From Topomyia yanbarensis (Eukaryota; Arthropoda; Insecta; Diptera; Culicidae), in contig NC_080671.1 in the NCBI RefSeq assembly GCF_030247195.1, positions 3,314,501 through 3,378,500 of the forward strand: a stretch of DNA of 64,000 nucleotides, in the 5' to 3' direction. This document shows positions 12,360 to 23,345 of this stretch, piece by piece (position 1 is the first letter of the stretch; every line of letters begins with the position of its first letter). The position numbers and the translations under genes were made by a program. The notes beneath the pieces were generated by a model. The model was not told the DNA's origin and made no database searches. It saw only the letters and a list, made by a program, of their open reading frames with translations.

Positions 12360-13059
12360 ATACTCACACTACTACAAGGACATTCGGAAACTCATCTCCA
12401 TTGAATCTTTTGAGACTGATCAATAAATATATAATTTTGTTCGATCGCTTACTAAAAAATGAAATAGAAATTTGTTGAGTAGGAAATGCCGCCCCCTGAT
12501 TTTGCCGCTCGGGGCGGTTGCCCCCTTTGCCCCCCCCCCTAGCGCCGCCACTGTTAGTTTCAACTGAAAGGTATAACGCTTCTATAAGCTGCTATTAATT
12601 TTTTAGTTGATCCGACTTCCACTTGCGGAGTTACGGGTTGAAGAGTGCGGTCACACATCAAATTCCCACCTAAATTGGTAACACCATCATGTACGAATGA
12701 TGTAATATATATCGAGAAGTGTCCAACATTACTTGGATTTGCGGGTCTAGATCACTAATAATCAATCAAAGTAGCTTTGACCACATGTTTGGCTATGACG
12801 ATTCTTGAATCCCCGGGGAACTCACCAAGTTCTAAAGCTAATATCATACCTATTTCCCAGTGAATTATTGACCGATTTTTACAATCTTGATTTCAAATTA
12901 AAGATACAGTAATCCCATTGACTGCTGATGAATTTTATTCAGTTCTGACTCTTTGTTCCGGAGTTACAGGTTTGGGTAAGGTTACACCGGAAATTCCCAT
13001 ATAAACAGTCGTAATACTTCAGAGGAATAAAACTATTGAAATAGTCACCAAATTACTTC

Positions 13060-14358
13060 GATTAGCAGATCACTGATTACCAGTCAAACATTCAAAACAG
13101 AAATTCGTTGCAGAGCTTTTCGATGAAGTGTGATCAATTTATCGATTTCCCGTTACTCCTGTTATTCAAAAATACTCCATTCTTGAAAGTGACACTAAAA
13201 GAGTTTGAATGTGCAAAATATTGGACAGTTACGGTGTTCTGTACTTCTTTTCATGCACCCAAAAATTTAAATGCAAAATTGTATGCATATTTTATAATAA
13301 AATTGATATTACAGTTCCGGTATAACACAATCGCAAAAATACACATTCGATGAACTTACCAAATATTTCAGCAGAGGTTATAGAAACTTTCAGCAGAGGT
13401 TATAGAAGCTGTCCAAATTTATGAAGTAAAAACTTATTGATTTTTTAAGAAATCAACGCCATTTCCTTAACTAATCCTTGTTTGTAAACTTTTTCATTGT
13501 AGATCTGACCAATAAAATAAGAAAAAAAAACTGTTAGATTAATCGGTTTATAGGTTGCGGAGATATCATGCACATCACTAACGCTACGGTAACGAGATGC
13601 TTCGAGGCAATAATCGGCATAAGTCATAAGTATGTATATATGATAGGCATACTGTACGTTAGACATAACGGACGATTGACATAATGAAGGTTTTGCATAG
13701 TGGACGATAGCAAAATACAGAAAAAAAATTGTATAGCGTTTTTCGTTGAACAAATTTTAATCTTAGGCATGTTTTGCCGAGTTAAGAAAATCTATGTTAT
13801 GCTACGTCATTCTCTCGTATAGCTTCAACGAGAGGGTGTAAAATAGACATTACTCTGCAAGTTATTTAAATGAACGGTTTTGGTTCAACACACATTGCAA
13901 GCTTATTGGTTGAATTACCGTTACAATTGTAAACAAATATTGATGAATAATGCCCAATAATGAATTAAGATTATTTCTTATGTTTTTTATATGCTTAAGC
14001 CTTAAGCTGGTTCATCTAAAAATGAACATTAATTTATGGAATTTTTGAAAACTTGTATTTTGGACAGGCAAAATTTTGTAACGGAGGTAACGTTCGTAAT
14101 GGCACTTTGTTTGTTTCGAAAACTTAACACATTACCTGGAAAAGATTCTCGTGCTTCAGGAGGTTCGCGTTGGTTGCATCAGACATTTTTGAAGGCATAA
14201 AGAATATAAACATTGTTATGAATAATATGGGAGGAAATCATTCTAGCAGCCTTATTTGTATATTCGTTTAATAAATAATAATAAATTTTACCATTCTTCA
14301 ATTCATGACCTGTTCTTCAGTGCAAATATTGTCGTCTTGGACAATTGCAACAAGCATG
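13060..14358. other. No gene recognised
   Basis: AT-rich sequence. Open frames at 13108-13353 (plus) and 13445-13753 (minus) have no known motifs. A short tandem duplication, CAGCAGAGGTTATAGAA, occurs at about 13371 and 13391. Confidence 0.3.
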
Positions 14359-14360
14359 TA

Positions 14361-15569
14361 GGGCGATGAGCCTATTTTGGCACCATTAGGGAGAGGGTCG
14401 CACTATTTTTTGTACAACTTTAAAAGAAGCCATATTATCTATAACCTTTCTCAGCATAAAGTATCAGTGTACTGTTTCTTAAACATCTATATAATGCTTA
14501 TTTAGCAGAATTGCCTCAATTTTCAGCATAAATGAAAATAAATGTTCCATTCTGTGCATCTATTCCCACCTCAACGATCCAATTATCGCCTCATGGGTGT
14601 GCCAATTTCCACCTCATCGAACAACAATTTAGTTGAAACGCAATGCCTCATATTCCATTTGCGTCGATTCTAACTAGCTATCCAGATCATGGACGCCAAC
14701 GTGTGATTTGTAAAACGAATCATTCTGCTTTTTTCAGCCGATCAAAACAAACGTAAACATCACGCACATCAATGAAACTCATCAGCTGTTAGTAGAAGAG
14801 CGCCCAGAATTGCGCACGCAGAAAAAACCATTCGAAGGTTAGCAACTGGAATGACAAGTTTCACATCACACATTGCTGTCTCACGATCCGAATTGTATGT
14901 GCAGATGAAAATAAAATATCTGCAATCAACAATTAGTTGAATAACTTGAAGTAATTGATTACTTATACCTGAAATTGCATTACATTATATTTATAAGTTC
15001 ATGTTTTGGTTTGGCCGCACTGGTGATTCTTTTCTGTATGATGGATACAAAAAGTTGGTTTTGATTGTGGTAGTGTATCAGCAAAACATGCCAATAATAG
15101 GAACCCCCGTATTTAGTTATATCCTATTATAACACTAGGCCTATTCTAGTGTTTGACGAGTGATTTTAAAGTGAAATTATCGTAAAAAGATTCTCCAGCT
15201 AAAATAAAGGTATGTATCAGTGCAATGTTTAGTATATTTGTGCTGGAATAACGAGATATGAGGCGGTAAATGCTGGCTCGTAAGTGTTTATTTTGCTAAG
15301 CGCCGTTGCATCCAGTTGCGGTTCACTACGTGAGTGAGGCGGATTAGTAGATATTTCTATAAGGTGAGTTTGTTTTAATTAAAAGTTGGATTTAGAGGAT
15401 AGTTCTAAATACATATGTGCACAACAAATAAAGAACATAACTTGAGCTTATTTTTTCTCACCTGCTTTAGCCAAATCGATAGTGTCATTATCTCATATGC
15501 TTGGTTCGAAACCAAGGGGTACGAAATAGGGTAACAATAGGCTCTACTGCCATAATAGGCACATCACCC
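14361..15569. mobile_element. TA-flanked TIR element, 1.2 kb
   Basis: The left end is GGGCGATGAGCCTATTTTGG and the right end inverted is GGGTGATGTGCCTATTATGG. Both ends are flanked by TA (14359-14360 and 15570-15571), the target of Tc1/mariner and pogo transposases. The interior has only short frames and shows no transposase motif. I read it as a non-autonomous relative of a TA-specific family. GGGT-type ends recall the pogo-like MITE at 52290-53236, but the two sequences differ beyond the first bases. Confidence 0.8.
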
Positions 15570-15764
15570 TATATAAGCAATAATCGATATAATAATATTT
15601 GTGAATTTTCTATACCTAAATACAAATCAGTTTCTCCATACTAAAAGATTGTCTCCTTTATTTGAGCAAAAAGTTCATCAAGTTTATACAGCAAGATAAA
15701 ATGTTGATCGAGTTTATTCAGCTAACAGCGTATTTCAACACTGTTATCACCCAGAAGTATAATT

Positions 15765-15798
15765 CACAATTACTACCTATTCCAAGGTAGTAATTGTG
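15765..15798. repeat. Perfect 14-bp hairpin, 6-nt loop
   Basis: CACAATTACTACCT at 15765-15778, loop ATTCCA, then the exact complement at 15785-15798. There is no following T run, no tRNA-like fold and no neighbouring gene, so a terminator or RNA role is not supported. See the related hairpins at 19844-19916 and 34666-34703. Confidence 0.95.
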
Positions 15799-15799
15799 A

Positions 15800-18700
15800 T
15801 GCCGTGGTCGATCCAGAACAGATTGTTAGGGACCCTAAACTGCGGATAATTTTGATTTTGTGTTGAAACGCAATAAGTTTTGTAAATTTGTTTCGCAGTA
15901 TAATTGATCTGGCTTACTTCATGGTCTTTGCTACTGCTTTAAGGAGGTGACTTGCTTTACTGCCCATGACCACATTTCTGACCCACTTGTGTTTCTAAGA
16001 AACTGTGAAAACGAGTAGCAGTTTGCAGTAATGTTCACTATTACTTTAAATTTGAGGTCTCTGCATCTGCTTTCATTGTTTACTCATTTATCCACTTTAC
16101 ATTTGAGTATAACACCATTTATTGTGAATTAATCTGAGTTCGACTGACAGGGCAGTGGCGTAGTCGTAGAGTATCTGTTGTGCGCCTCTTTGGTGTTTAC
16201 ATTGACTGTCTTTTTCAGATCGGCTTTCGAACAATAAAGTGCTACGAAGTGTCATTCCTGTCCTGACTTATTCTATAAAACTCATCATGGTTTCAGCACC
16301 CCCCTTTCCAAGGATTGTTTCCTTGGCGAGGGCTAACCCGGCCAACCGCACGCTACGGGCCTGTATTTAGGGTCTTTTCAAAGGACTGTATGGTGTCTTA
16401 GCGCATGAAAAATTACTCGAGACACTTTTAGAGAGAAAAACTCCCGATCCAATTTCAAATACATATTACATATAAAATTTACAAAAATGTCCTTTTTCCT
16501 GGCTCCTAGGTGTATATCTCCCTTTAATGGATGAAGAAGTTTCAGATATACAAACTACGCTCGTTGTGGGGATGATAGTATCAATTTTTTTTATTTCGAT
16601 TATGGTAAAACCTTAAAAGACTTCACAAATGTTTATCGCAATGAATATTAGTTCGTTTCGTATAAGCCAAAAACAAATGTCTCAAACAGCTAGGGAGAAG
16701 AATTATGAGGGACAACCACACCTACCACCGCCACCAATTACCCTGTCCACCGCATGACTACATTACGACCATATGCCTCCTTCGATCGATCGATAGAAGT
16801 GCACTGTTTTGAATGAACACCAACTGATGCCCTGACTGTCTGCAGTGAACTGCAACTCTTCGGATGCATCTGGTAAGGTGCATGCAAAACGATCGCTCTC
16901 CAGCACCAGCACCAGTCACCGATGGAGTGAGCGAAACAAAACAAAAAAAAAATGAAGAAAGAAGCATATACAATAAGCATAATATGATTATAGTTTTTAG
17001 CGTTCCCGCAGGGCGGAGCTCCCGAATTGTGGATCGCATTAAAAGATATGAACTTTATGCTCAGCCAAGGCGATTGCGCGCCGTCCTTCGTCTGCGTTGC
17101 AGCTAAAATACATACCGGATCAGTTCGGAGAGTGAAACAATACCGGGTAAGACCCGCGAAATGTACATGCATCATTTTGCATCATCATCATCATCGTCGT
17201 CGTCGTCGGTCGTTGTCTGTTGGTGAAGTCGCAGAGGGAGAGAGGATATCTGAACCGGGGGCAGTCCAAACGAGGAGCGAAAGTGGTCTTGCACTTGGCG
17301 GAAAAAAAGGATCCCCCTTCACTTCTGTGAAACGTGGAGTATCTACAGGGAAGGGAGACAACGAGGGGTACAACGTGAGATATATAGATTACAGGTCAGT
17401 TGCTGCTGCAGTTTCTGCGGTTGTTGCCAGCAAAGGATGCATCCCATATAGATGAATATTCATCATTTTTAATGGTGCTCAAGCTAGGCAAAAAAGAATT
17501 GCTCATTTCTGGCTGCCGCCGTCGGGGTGCAGTTGTTACTCTTAATAAAGTACACTGGCGGACTCCGGTGGCCTCGGTGGGTATGTGGCAGGAGTCCATT
17601 TCATGTCGGTAAGTCGAGAACACTAATTAAGCACTTTGTTATGTTTTTCTTTCGTTAAATTAAATTTTCACGATCGCATTCTTTTCCATTTTTTTTTCTT
17701 GGGGTGATAGTGGTTATTGCACTGGGTTCGATCTCCATTATGGTTTATATTGAACGGTTTTAATGTTTTGCAGGCAATCGTAACGAGAGAGTCGGTTGGA
17801 AGGTTGGGGAAAATTTATCGGTTGATTAGGCAAAAACTATTGCAACTAGAAGCATTAGTCATGTGTTGTGCATTGAATATTTCCCGATTTGCTATCAGTC
17901 CAAGTGATCCGTCTATGGTCGTTTATCTCAACAGCTATTAAACTCTTTCATTATTATGCTTATATCATCGGTATTATCAGCTACTAGGAAAAATCTCGTA
18001 TTTTGAGGCGATAAGTTTAATGATTATTCCTCCTAGAAGTAATTTGAAACAATCACTTATTCGAACAAAATTGGGCACTTGGTATCTTCAACGAAGTTTT
18101 TGGCGGTTCTAAGTTAGACGGATGATTAGGGAGATAAGTGGAGTTGAAGCTGATCTTGCACTCCTTCCTTCGCCCTGCTCCGTCTTCTCGGCTGAAGTTC
18201 GTCTTTACTATCACAAAGAAATCCCAATATCATTCAGTAGCTATCTTTCCCAACTCCTTGTCAGTTGTAACCGTACTATACTTGAAAGACCCATATAAGC
18301 AGTCTATAGAACGCTCCTGCAACTCGCTCACATCCATCAGCTGGGTCCAGTACCGTACTCTCCGGAAAGGTTTCAATGGCCGACATTTTAAAAAAGCTCA
18401 AAATAAAGGGGGTGAAGTCTTTGCAAGCCATTAGAGACGCCTATTTATAGAGCGGTAAGAAATAGAACATTTTGATGGTCTACGGAGTTAAGTACTAAAA
18501 AGATGGGTGGCTAATGTCAGAGCCATAATCGCAATGAAGTAGAATACACTTAAGTTTTTCCCTTCGAACTTGTGCCGTAAATTGTCATCTGAAACTTCAA
18601 GTAAGTCGTTTGGGATGATCTTTTTTCAAATTCGTAACATTCTCAATCAGTCTTTTATTGGCTCGAAATTTTTTTCCCCGGTCGATTGAATCTGAGTGCT

Positions 18701-19150
18701 GTACACTATTTATTTCAAACACGGTTTTAAATGTGTTTCAAATTAAGAAATAAGCAGAACAAAGATAGAAACAAAACTGTTTGAAACAATAAATCGAAAC
18801 GCTCTGCTGTTTCCGTTCCAATGAATTTGAATATGTCTTAAGAATTTGACCGATATAAAATACGAATGCTTGCAAACCTGTGATAGAAATAAAAACCATT
18901 CAGTGCGTTCTCTTGGTCACTACTCTAACACTCCTGACCCACCAAAATTTTCAACTAGATTTAAAAATACCTACATGAAACCATGTTATCAGATCCCTTA
19001 GTGATAAAAACGCATCACGTGTACTCGAAATATGAAACGTATGTGCCAATAGGTCCATTACCCAAAAAATATTTACAAAACGCCAAAAGCATTTTGACAC
19101 GAGAATTACCAGCCCAACGCACACACAAGCATAAAAACAAATTATTTTTC
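15800..19150. other. Complex DNA without a recognised gene
   Basis: A CAGTGGCGTAG motif at about 16153 resembles the end of a hAT-type repeat. Between 16738 and 17620 several overlapping frames occur on both strands (for example 142 codons at 17027-17455, plus). The latter contains a His5-Arg5 run from a CATCATCATCATCATCGTCG microsatellite, and no domain is recognised. At 18140-18440 the minus strand can be read as RRVRYWTQLMDVSELQERS, which looks more like degraded coding sequence than chance but matches nothing I know. This part could be host intron or promoter DNA; the evidence is weak. Confidence 0.3.
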
Positions 19151-19399
19151 CCAAAGCTAACTAACTAGCTCCACACACGGGTCGCACCCTGCAGTGTGTT
19201 CAACTCTATCCAAAGTCACCCCACACACCCACTTTGCAGATCATCGTGTGCACACGAATCATACCGTAGCATTTCTATACTTATTCGTTTCAAATCGCCC
19301 GCACGATAAGCTTTGTACAAAGCAAAGAAACGGGTATAAATTAGAAAACAGTAATGTTGCTCGTTTGACAGGCGAGCGACGAATGATTCATACGGACAC

Positions 19400-19700
19400 A
19401 CGGCACCTCTATTTATACCTTCACATAATTAATCAAGTTCCTCAGGCGTCCCTTTTCTCACATTGAAGGCTCTGGCTAACCAGCGAGCGATCTGCGTTTG
19501 ATGGGCAACTGCAAACATACTGCAACTGCAACGGTGTCAAAAAGCAAACTGATGCTTTTTTTCTTCTGGACCATGCCTTATCCGTGTTTTGACGACAATG
19601 AAACCGTGTTAACAACACTAGTTCGCTCGGTCGGTTAGTACGGCCCAATCTACGTGCAGATAACTACTGCATTCACAAAATCCATTATTTCCGTTATTTT
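19400..19700. repeat. Diverged dispersed repeat, copy 2
   Basis: Counterpart of 4330-4765. Shared landmarks in order are a CGGCAC...ATTTATA block and AATCCATTATTTCCGTTATT near 19678, matching AATCCATTATTTCCGCTATT near 4740. No coding content. Confidence 0.35.
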
Positions 19701-19843
19701 CAATAATTGTTTTTTTAGTAATGTATTATAAACTAGAGATGGAAAATATAATTCAATTTTTAGAGCGAATCGAATCGTGATTAACTTCCAAAAAATGAAT
19801 CGATTTGGGGATACAGAAAAAATCTCTTAGCTAAATTTCGGTG

Positions 19844-19916
19844 CCGTGTATTTTTATTTCGATCGTAGTAAACCAGTTTGTGACTGGTTTACTACGATCG
19901 AAATAAAAATACACGG
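19844..19916. repeat. Perfect 34-bp hairpin, 5-nt loop
   Basis: The arms 19844-19877 and 19883-19916 are exactly complementary over all 34 positions, with loop TTGTG. The arm begins CCGTGTATTTTTATTTCG and ends GTAAACCAGT. It sits between an old repeat (19700-19840) and the fragment beginning CCTTTGGAGCAGAAACG at about 20000. No insertion-sequence ends or target duplications surround it. A perfect arm match next to heavily diverged repeats implies a recent origin or copying of one arm from the other. Confidence 0.97.
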
Positions 19917-20170
19917 AATCCCCTTGTAGAACATTAGCAGAATTTGAACGAAGCGGCGTAAAAATGCGAAAATAAATTGGAACATGGATGGTCCCTTTGG
20001 AGCAGAAACGCTGAAACTATGCGGTACTGCTAGGCTTCAGTGGCGTAGCCTGAAATCTGGTTTGCGGCTGTAATTTGCTGTATTTCTCAGAAAATGGTAA
20101 AAACCATACAAACCCAAAAAATAATAATGGAAATGTATACACCAAAAATTACAACTACCTTCTCTCATAT

Positions 20171-23092
20171 GATGAATTTCGCGCCAACTCGTTGGCAACA
20201 CCCTCTCAGATTTTAATGAAACTTTCTGTAAATGCGTAGATCTTTGTCACAATTGCATACTTTGTTTTTCCAAAAATGATCTAGTCTGTCTCTTGAAAAG
20301 GGTCAAACTTTTTGTACCATTTTTTTTTCAAATGGCTATAGTCTAAAAATGACAAACCTTACAAAAAAATATGTGATTTTCACAAAATTAGCTAAATTTT
20401 TGAATGAAAATATTGAAAAAATTCTTCATCGACTTCTACACTGAAAAAAATCGATTTTAAAAATTTAAAGTCGATTTACAAAAAAACATCTTTGATATAG
20501 ATGAAATTTTGTTCCAAGATAGGTAATTATGTTTCCTACCTACCGTCAAAAATGCAAGTTGGGCACTTCCAAGGAAAAAAAGTTATTTGAAAAAAACTTC
20601 CCTTTTCCAAACTAAATTTTTATCAGTGTGTTTTTATCGAAAACTATGGTTTAGTTGAAAGTCATAATCATCTCAGAATCCAATTTCCGAACTGCTATTT
20701 GTCTGATATATGCAAAAAGTGTCAGTAACCAATTTGGTGTAGCATCTGGGACTGGACTGGAACGAGGCCGTAGATATTCGTTTAACGGAGATCTGGTACT
20801 AGAACACTTAACGCACGATCAGACAACATGTTTAATATCGCGATAACCAGCACCACAAACGCTCTCCCCGACTCCAATACACTGGAGATGGGCATTCTAC
20901 GTATAATGATTGTACATCACCCGAATTAGGTCATGGCCCTCATCCATTCTCTTGATACCTTTGGGATTCCTGAACTTCCATCGCTCCACGAAATTTGCCA
21001 AAAACTCGTTGAAGCTACGTGATCTTTCTTAAATATCACCTTCTAATGCCTAAATACATGTCCATCTTCTCATTATCATTCTAATCCAAGTGTCCGCCTT
21101 CTCATTACCCGGAATGGAGCACTGCGAAAGAACTAAAACTAAGGTAATCTGCTATGATTTTTCAGATAAAGTACTCAAAAACTCCCAAGTTTCTGCTCTT
21201 CCTATTTTCTCCAGGAAATGCAAAGAGTGCTTTCCATGCTCCATCAAACGGAGAGCATCCTGTAACTGTAACGATGTGGACATGGTCGTTTATAAGTAAA
21301 TATAAAACCATCAATTTTGTGGGGAGAATGTTGGCAGCACAGCCTCTTTTATGATTGCACTCCCCACTGCTGTCATAATAATTACCATAAAAGTGATGCA
21401 TATGGTGACATATGACGAACCTTCAGTGTATTCCAATCACAGGATGAATCGAATACACAACGTAGCCACTAGCCTCCAGACGAAACATTGTTTCCCTGAT
21501 GATCCGTCCGTTAATCCGTCGACGGACCGGTGCCAATAATCGCGTTTTTCTGCTTTCATAAAGTTTTTCATTTGTATGTGTAGCGTTGCGTGTATTGGGA
21601 AAAATTCGGGTGATCCGACGTTCAGAAGTCCCTTTCGCGTACAATTATTAGCAATCTCTGCCCACCACGAGGTAGGAGACTGTTCACGGTTGTTCGCGTC
21701 AGCGGGTACTTGTTTCGTCTGAACTTTAATCGTAGTGCAGATGCATTGTGCAAAACCTGGGGGAAATTGTAGAGACAGAAATATAGGAACACTTGGGGTT
21801 TTTGATGCCCCATGTGGAAATTTCTGCTAGTTTCTAAAATTACCGAGATCAGGAACCACTTACTTCAGGTTTTGTAACAGCACCCTTCAAGGGACACTCT
21901 CAGGCATTTACGAGGAAGCTTGGGAGCGAACACAGATTTTCCTCTTTCGGAAATTAATAGGCACATTATAAGATGTTCCCACAACGGAATGGTCAGACTC
22001 TCGCTCTTTAGTGTCCAGGGAAACGTAGAAACTAGTCGTTGTTGGTGACTTTTGCATTATCGGAGCGTTCCTTAAAATTTTGTCACTACATTATTTTCCA
22101 CAGCGTGCCTTGTTTCTACAATAAGTCGCTATATTGTTTGCAACAACGGAAATTCATGCCTCGAGGCACAAAAAGGCGAACAGGTAGACTAGCCCCGCCC
22201 AAAATATCAAAGTTTGTAAGAGCAGATTCGGCGAAGGGTTCGAAATTAGGCTGATCGAGAATAAGTTGTTGGCATATACTCCTTGATTTTTCCTGAACGC
22301 AATTGCTTGCGAACCAGAATTTTCACTGGCTGAAACAAAGGGTTCTTGAAAAAGCGAACACCATACTTCGAAATAAGGGCCCCTGTTGGAGACTACACCA
22401 TCAATCTCTACTTCCCGGGCGGGTACATAGACAAGATACTTCTTCATACACGGCCAAGTGATATTTAGTTAAATCTCGCATATATCGATGATGTTACATG
22501 GCTTATCTTTGCCCTCATTCAAATTTGTTATGAATATATACCAAATTCGTTACTGATTCTTTTTGCACGTATCAGGCAACTAGCAGTTGGGAAATTGGAT
22601 TCTGAGATGATTATGACTTTCATTGGTTTAGTTTGCGATAAAAATATACAGAAAAAAATTCAGTTTGGACAAAGAAAAGTTTTTTTTAAATAACTTTTTT
22701 TCCATGAAAATGCCCAACTTAAATTTTTGGCGGTAGATATTTTGGAACAAAATTTCATCCGAATCAAAGAAATAAATCGACTCTAAATTTTTAAACAATT
22801 TTTTTCAGTGTAGGAGTCGATGAAGAATTTTTTCAATATTCGTATTCAAAAGTTTGACTTATATTGTAAAAATCATTCCTGCAACATTTTTTGTAGGATT
22901 TGACATTTTTAGACTATAGCCATTTGAAAAAAAAAAAATGGCTAAAAAAGTTTGACCCTTTTCAAAAGACAGTCTAGATTATTTTTGGAAAAACAAAGTA
23001 TGCAAAGTGGCTTTTTGTGAGAAAGTTTTCATGTACAGAAAGTTTCATTAACATCTGATTAACTCTGAATACGATTTGGCGCGAAATTCGTC
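20171..23092. mobile_element. Element with about 550-bp inverted arms
   Basis: The left arm runs from GATGAATTTCGCGCC (20171) to about 20745 and the right arm from about 22530 to 23092, ending GCGAAATTCGTC. They are inverted copies over most of their length, for example CATAATCATCTCAGAATCCA near 20672 and its complement near 22600. Single arms of the same family lie at 39704-40245 and 46985-47425. The interior (20745-22530) holds a decayed I/Loner-like element. No target duplication is evident: flanks are CATAT on the left and CAGTA on the right. Either this is a long-TIR transposon that took up a retroelement, or two arms inserted on either side. Confidence 0.6.
20700..22450 (-). pseudogene. 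Decayed I/Loner-like non-LTR element
   Basis: The minus strand, from 22450 downward, carries pieces in the natural order. First is an ORF1-type segment (VPAREVEIDGVVSNRG, ILVRKQLRSGKIKEY, LPVRLFVPRGMNFRCCKQ). Next is an ORF2 linker (TSWWAEIANNCTRKG, MKNFMKAEKRDYWHRSVDGL), then an RNase H and C-terminal segment (QCSIPGNEKADT, GHDLIRVMYNHYT, GYRDIKHVVWSCVK). The reverse transcriptase domain is missing and each block is frameshifted. ORF1 would bind RNA and ORF2 would cut DNA and copy RNA. The copy at 32150-34400 on the plus strand has the same blocks. Assignment to the I/Loner group comes from memory. Confidence 0.65.
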
Positions 23093-23345
23093 CAGTACGA
23101 AAAAAGGCAATGGAGTGGTGTACCGCGAACAACGTCCAGGTGATTCCCAAGGATATGAACATTCCCAACGCACCAGAGTTCTTCAATAGAAAAATATTGG
23201 GCAAGACGCGAAATACAATTGTCAGATGTTATTCAAGGTAAACTTGTGGTTTACGGCGAGGAAATAGACCAAGGAGGCTGTGCAAAACTTGATGATAGGA
23301 GTAAAACGAAATCTCCAGCAATTCGCAGTCGCTAAAATGAAAGCT
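23093..23345 (+). pseudogene. ITm transposase C-terminal fragment
   Basis: Begins exactly where the long inverted arm ends. Readable pieces across frames are AMEWCTANNVQVIPKDMN, then IPNAPEF, IEKYWARR (containing the last catalytic Glu of the PIEKYW-type motif) and VQNLMIGVKRNLQQFA, followed by a stop near 23345. These match in order the end of D37E-like ITm transposases. The rest of the gene is absent. Same family as 54460-54905. Confidence 0.65.

Noticed and set aside
17110..17160. Core promoter with initiator TCAGTT at 17120 and a downstream AGAC element
   Set aside because: The downstream element is one base out of register and no TATA box or transcript support is visible.
20038..20060. 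hAT end CAGTGGCGTAGCC, and similar motifs at 16153 and (inverted) 36613
   Set aside because: No matching second end or 8-bp duplication could be paired with any of them.
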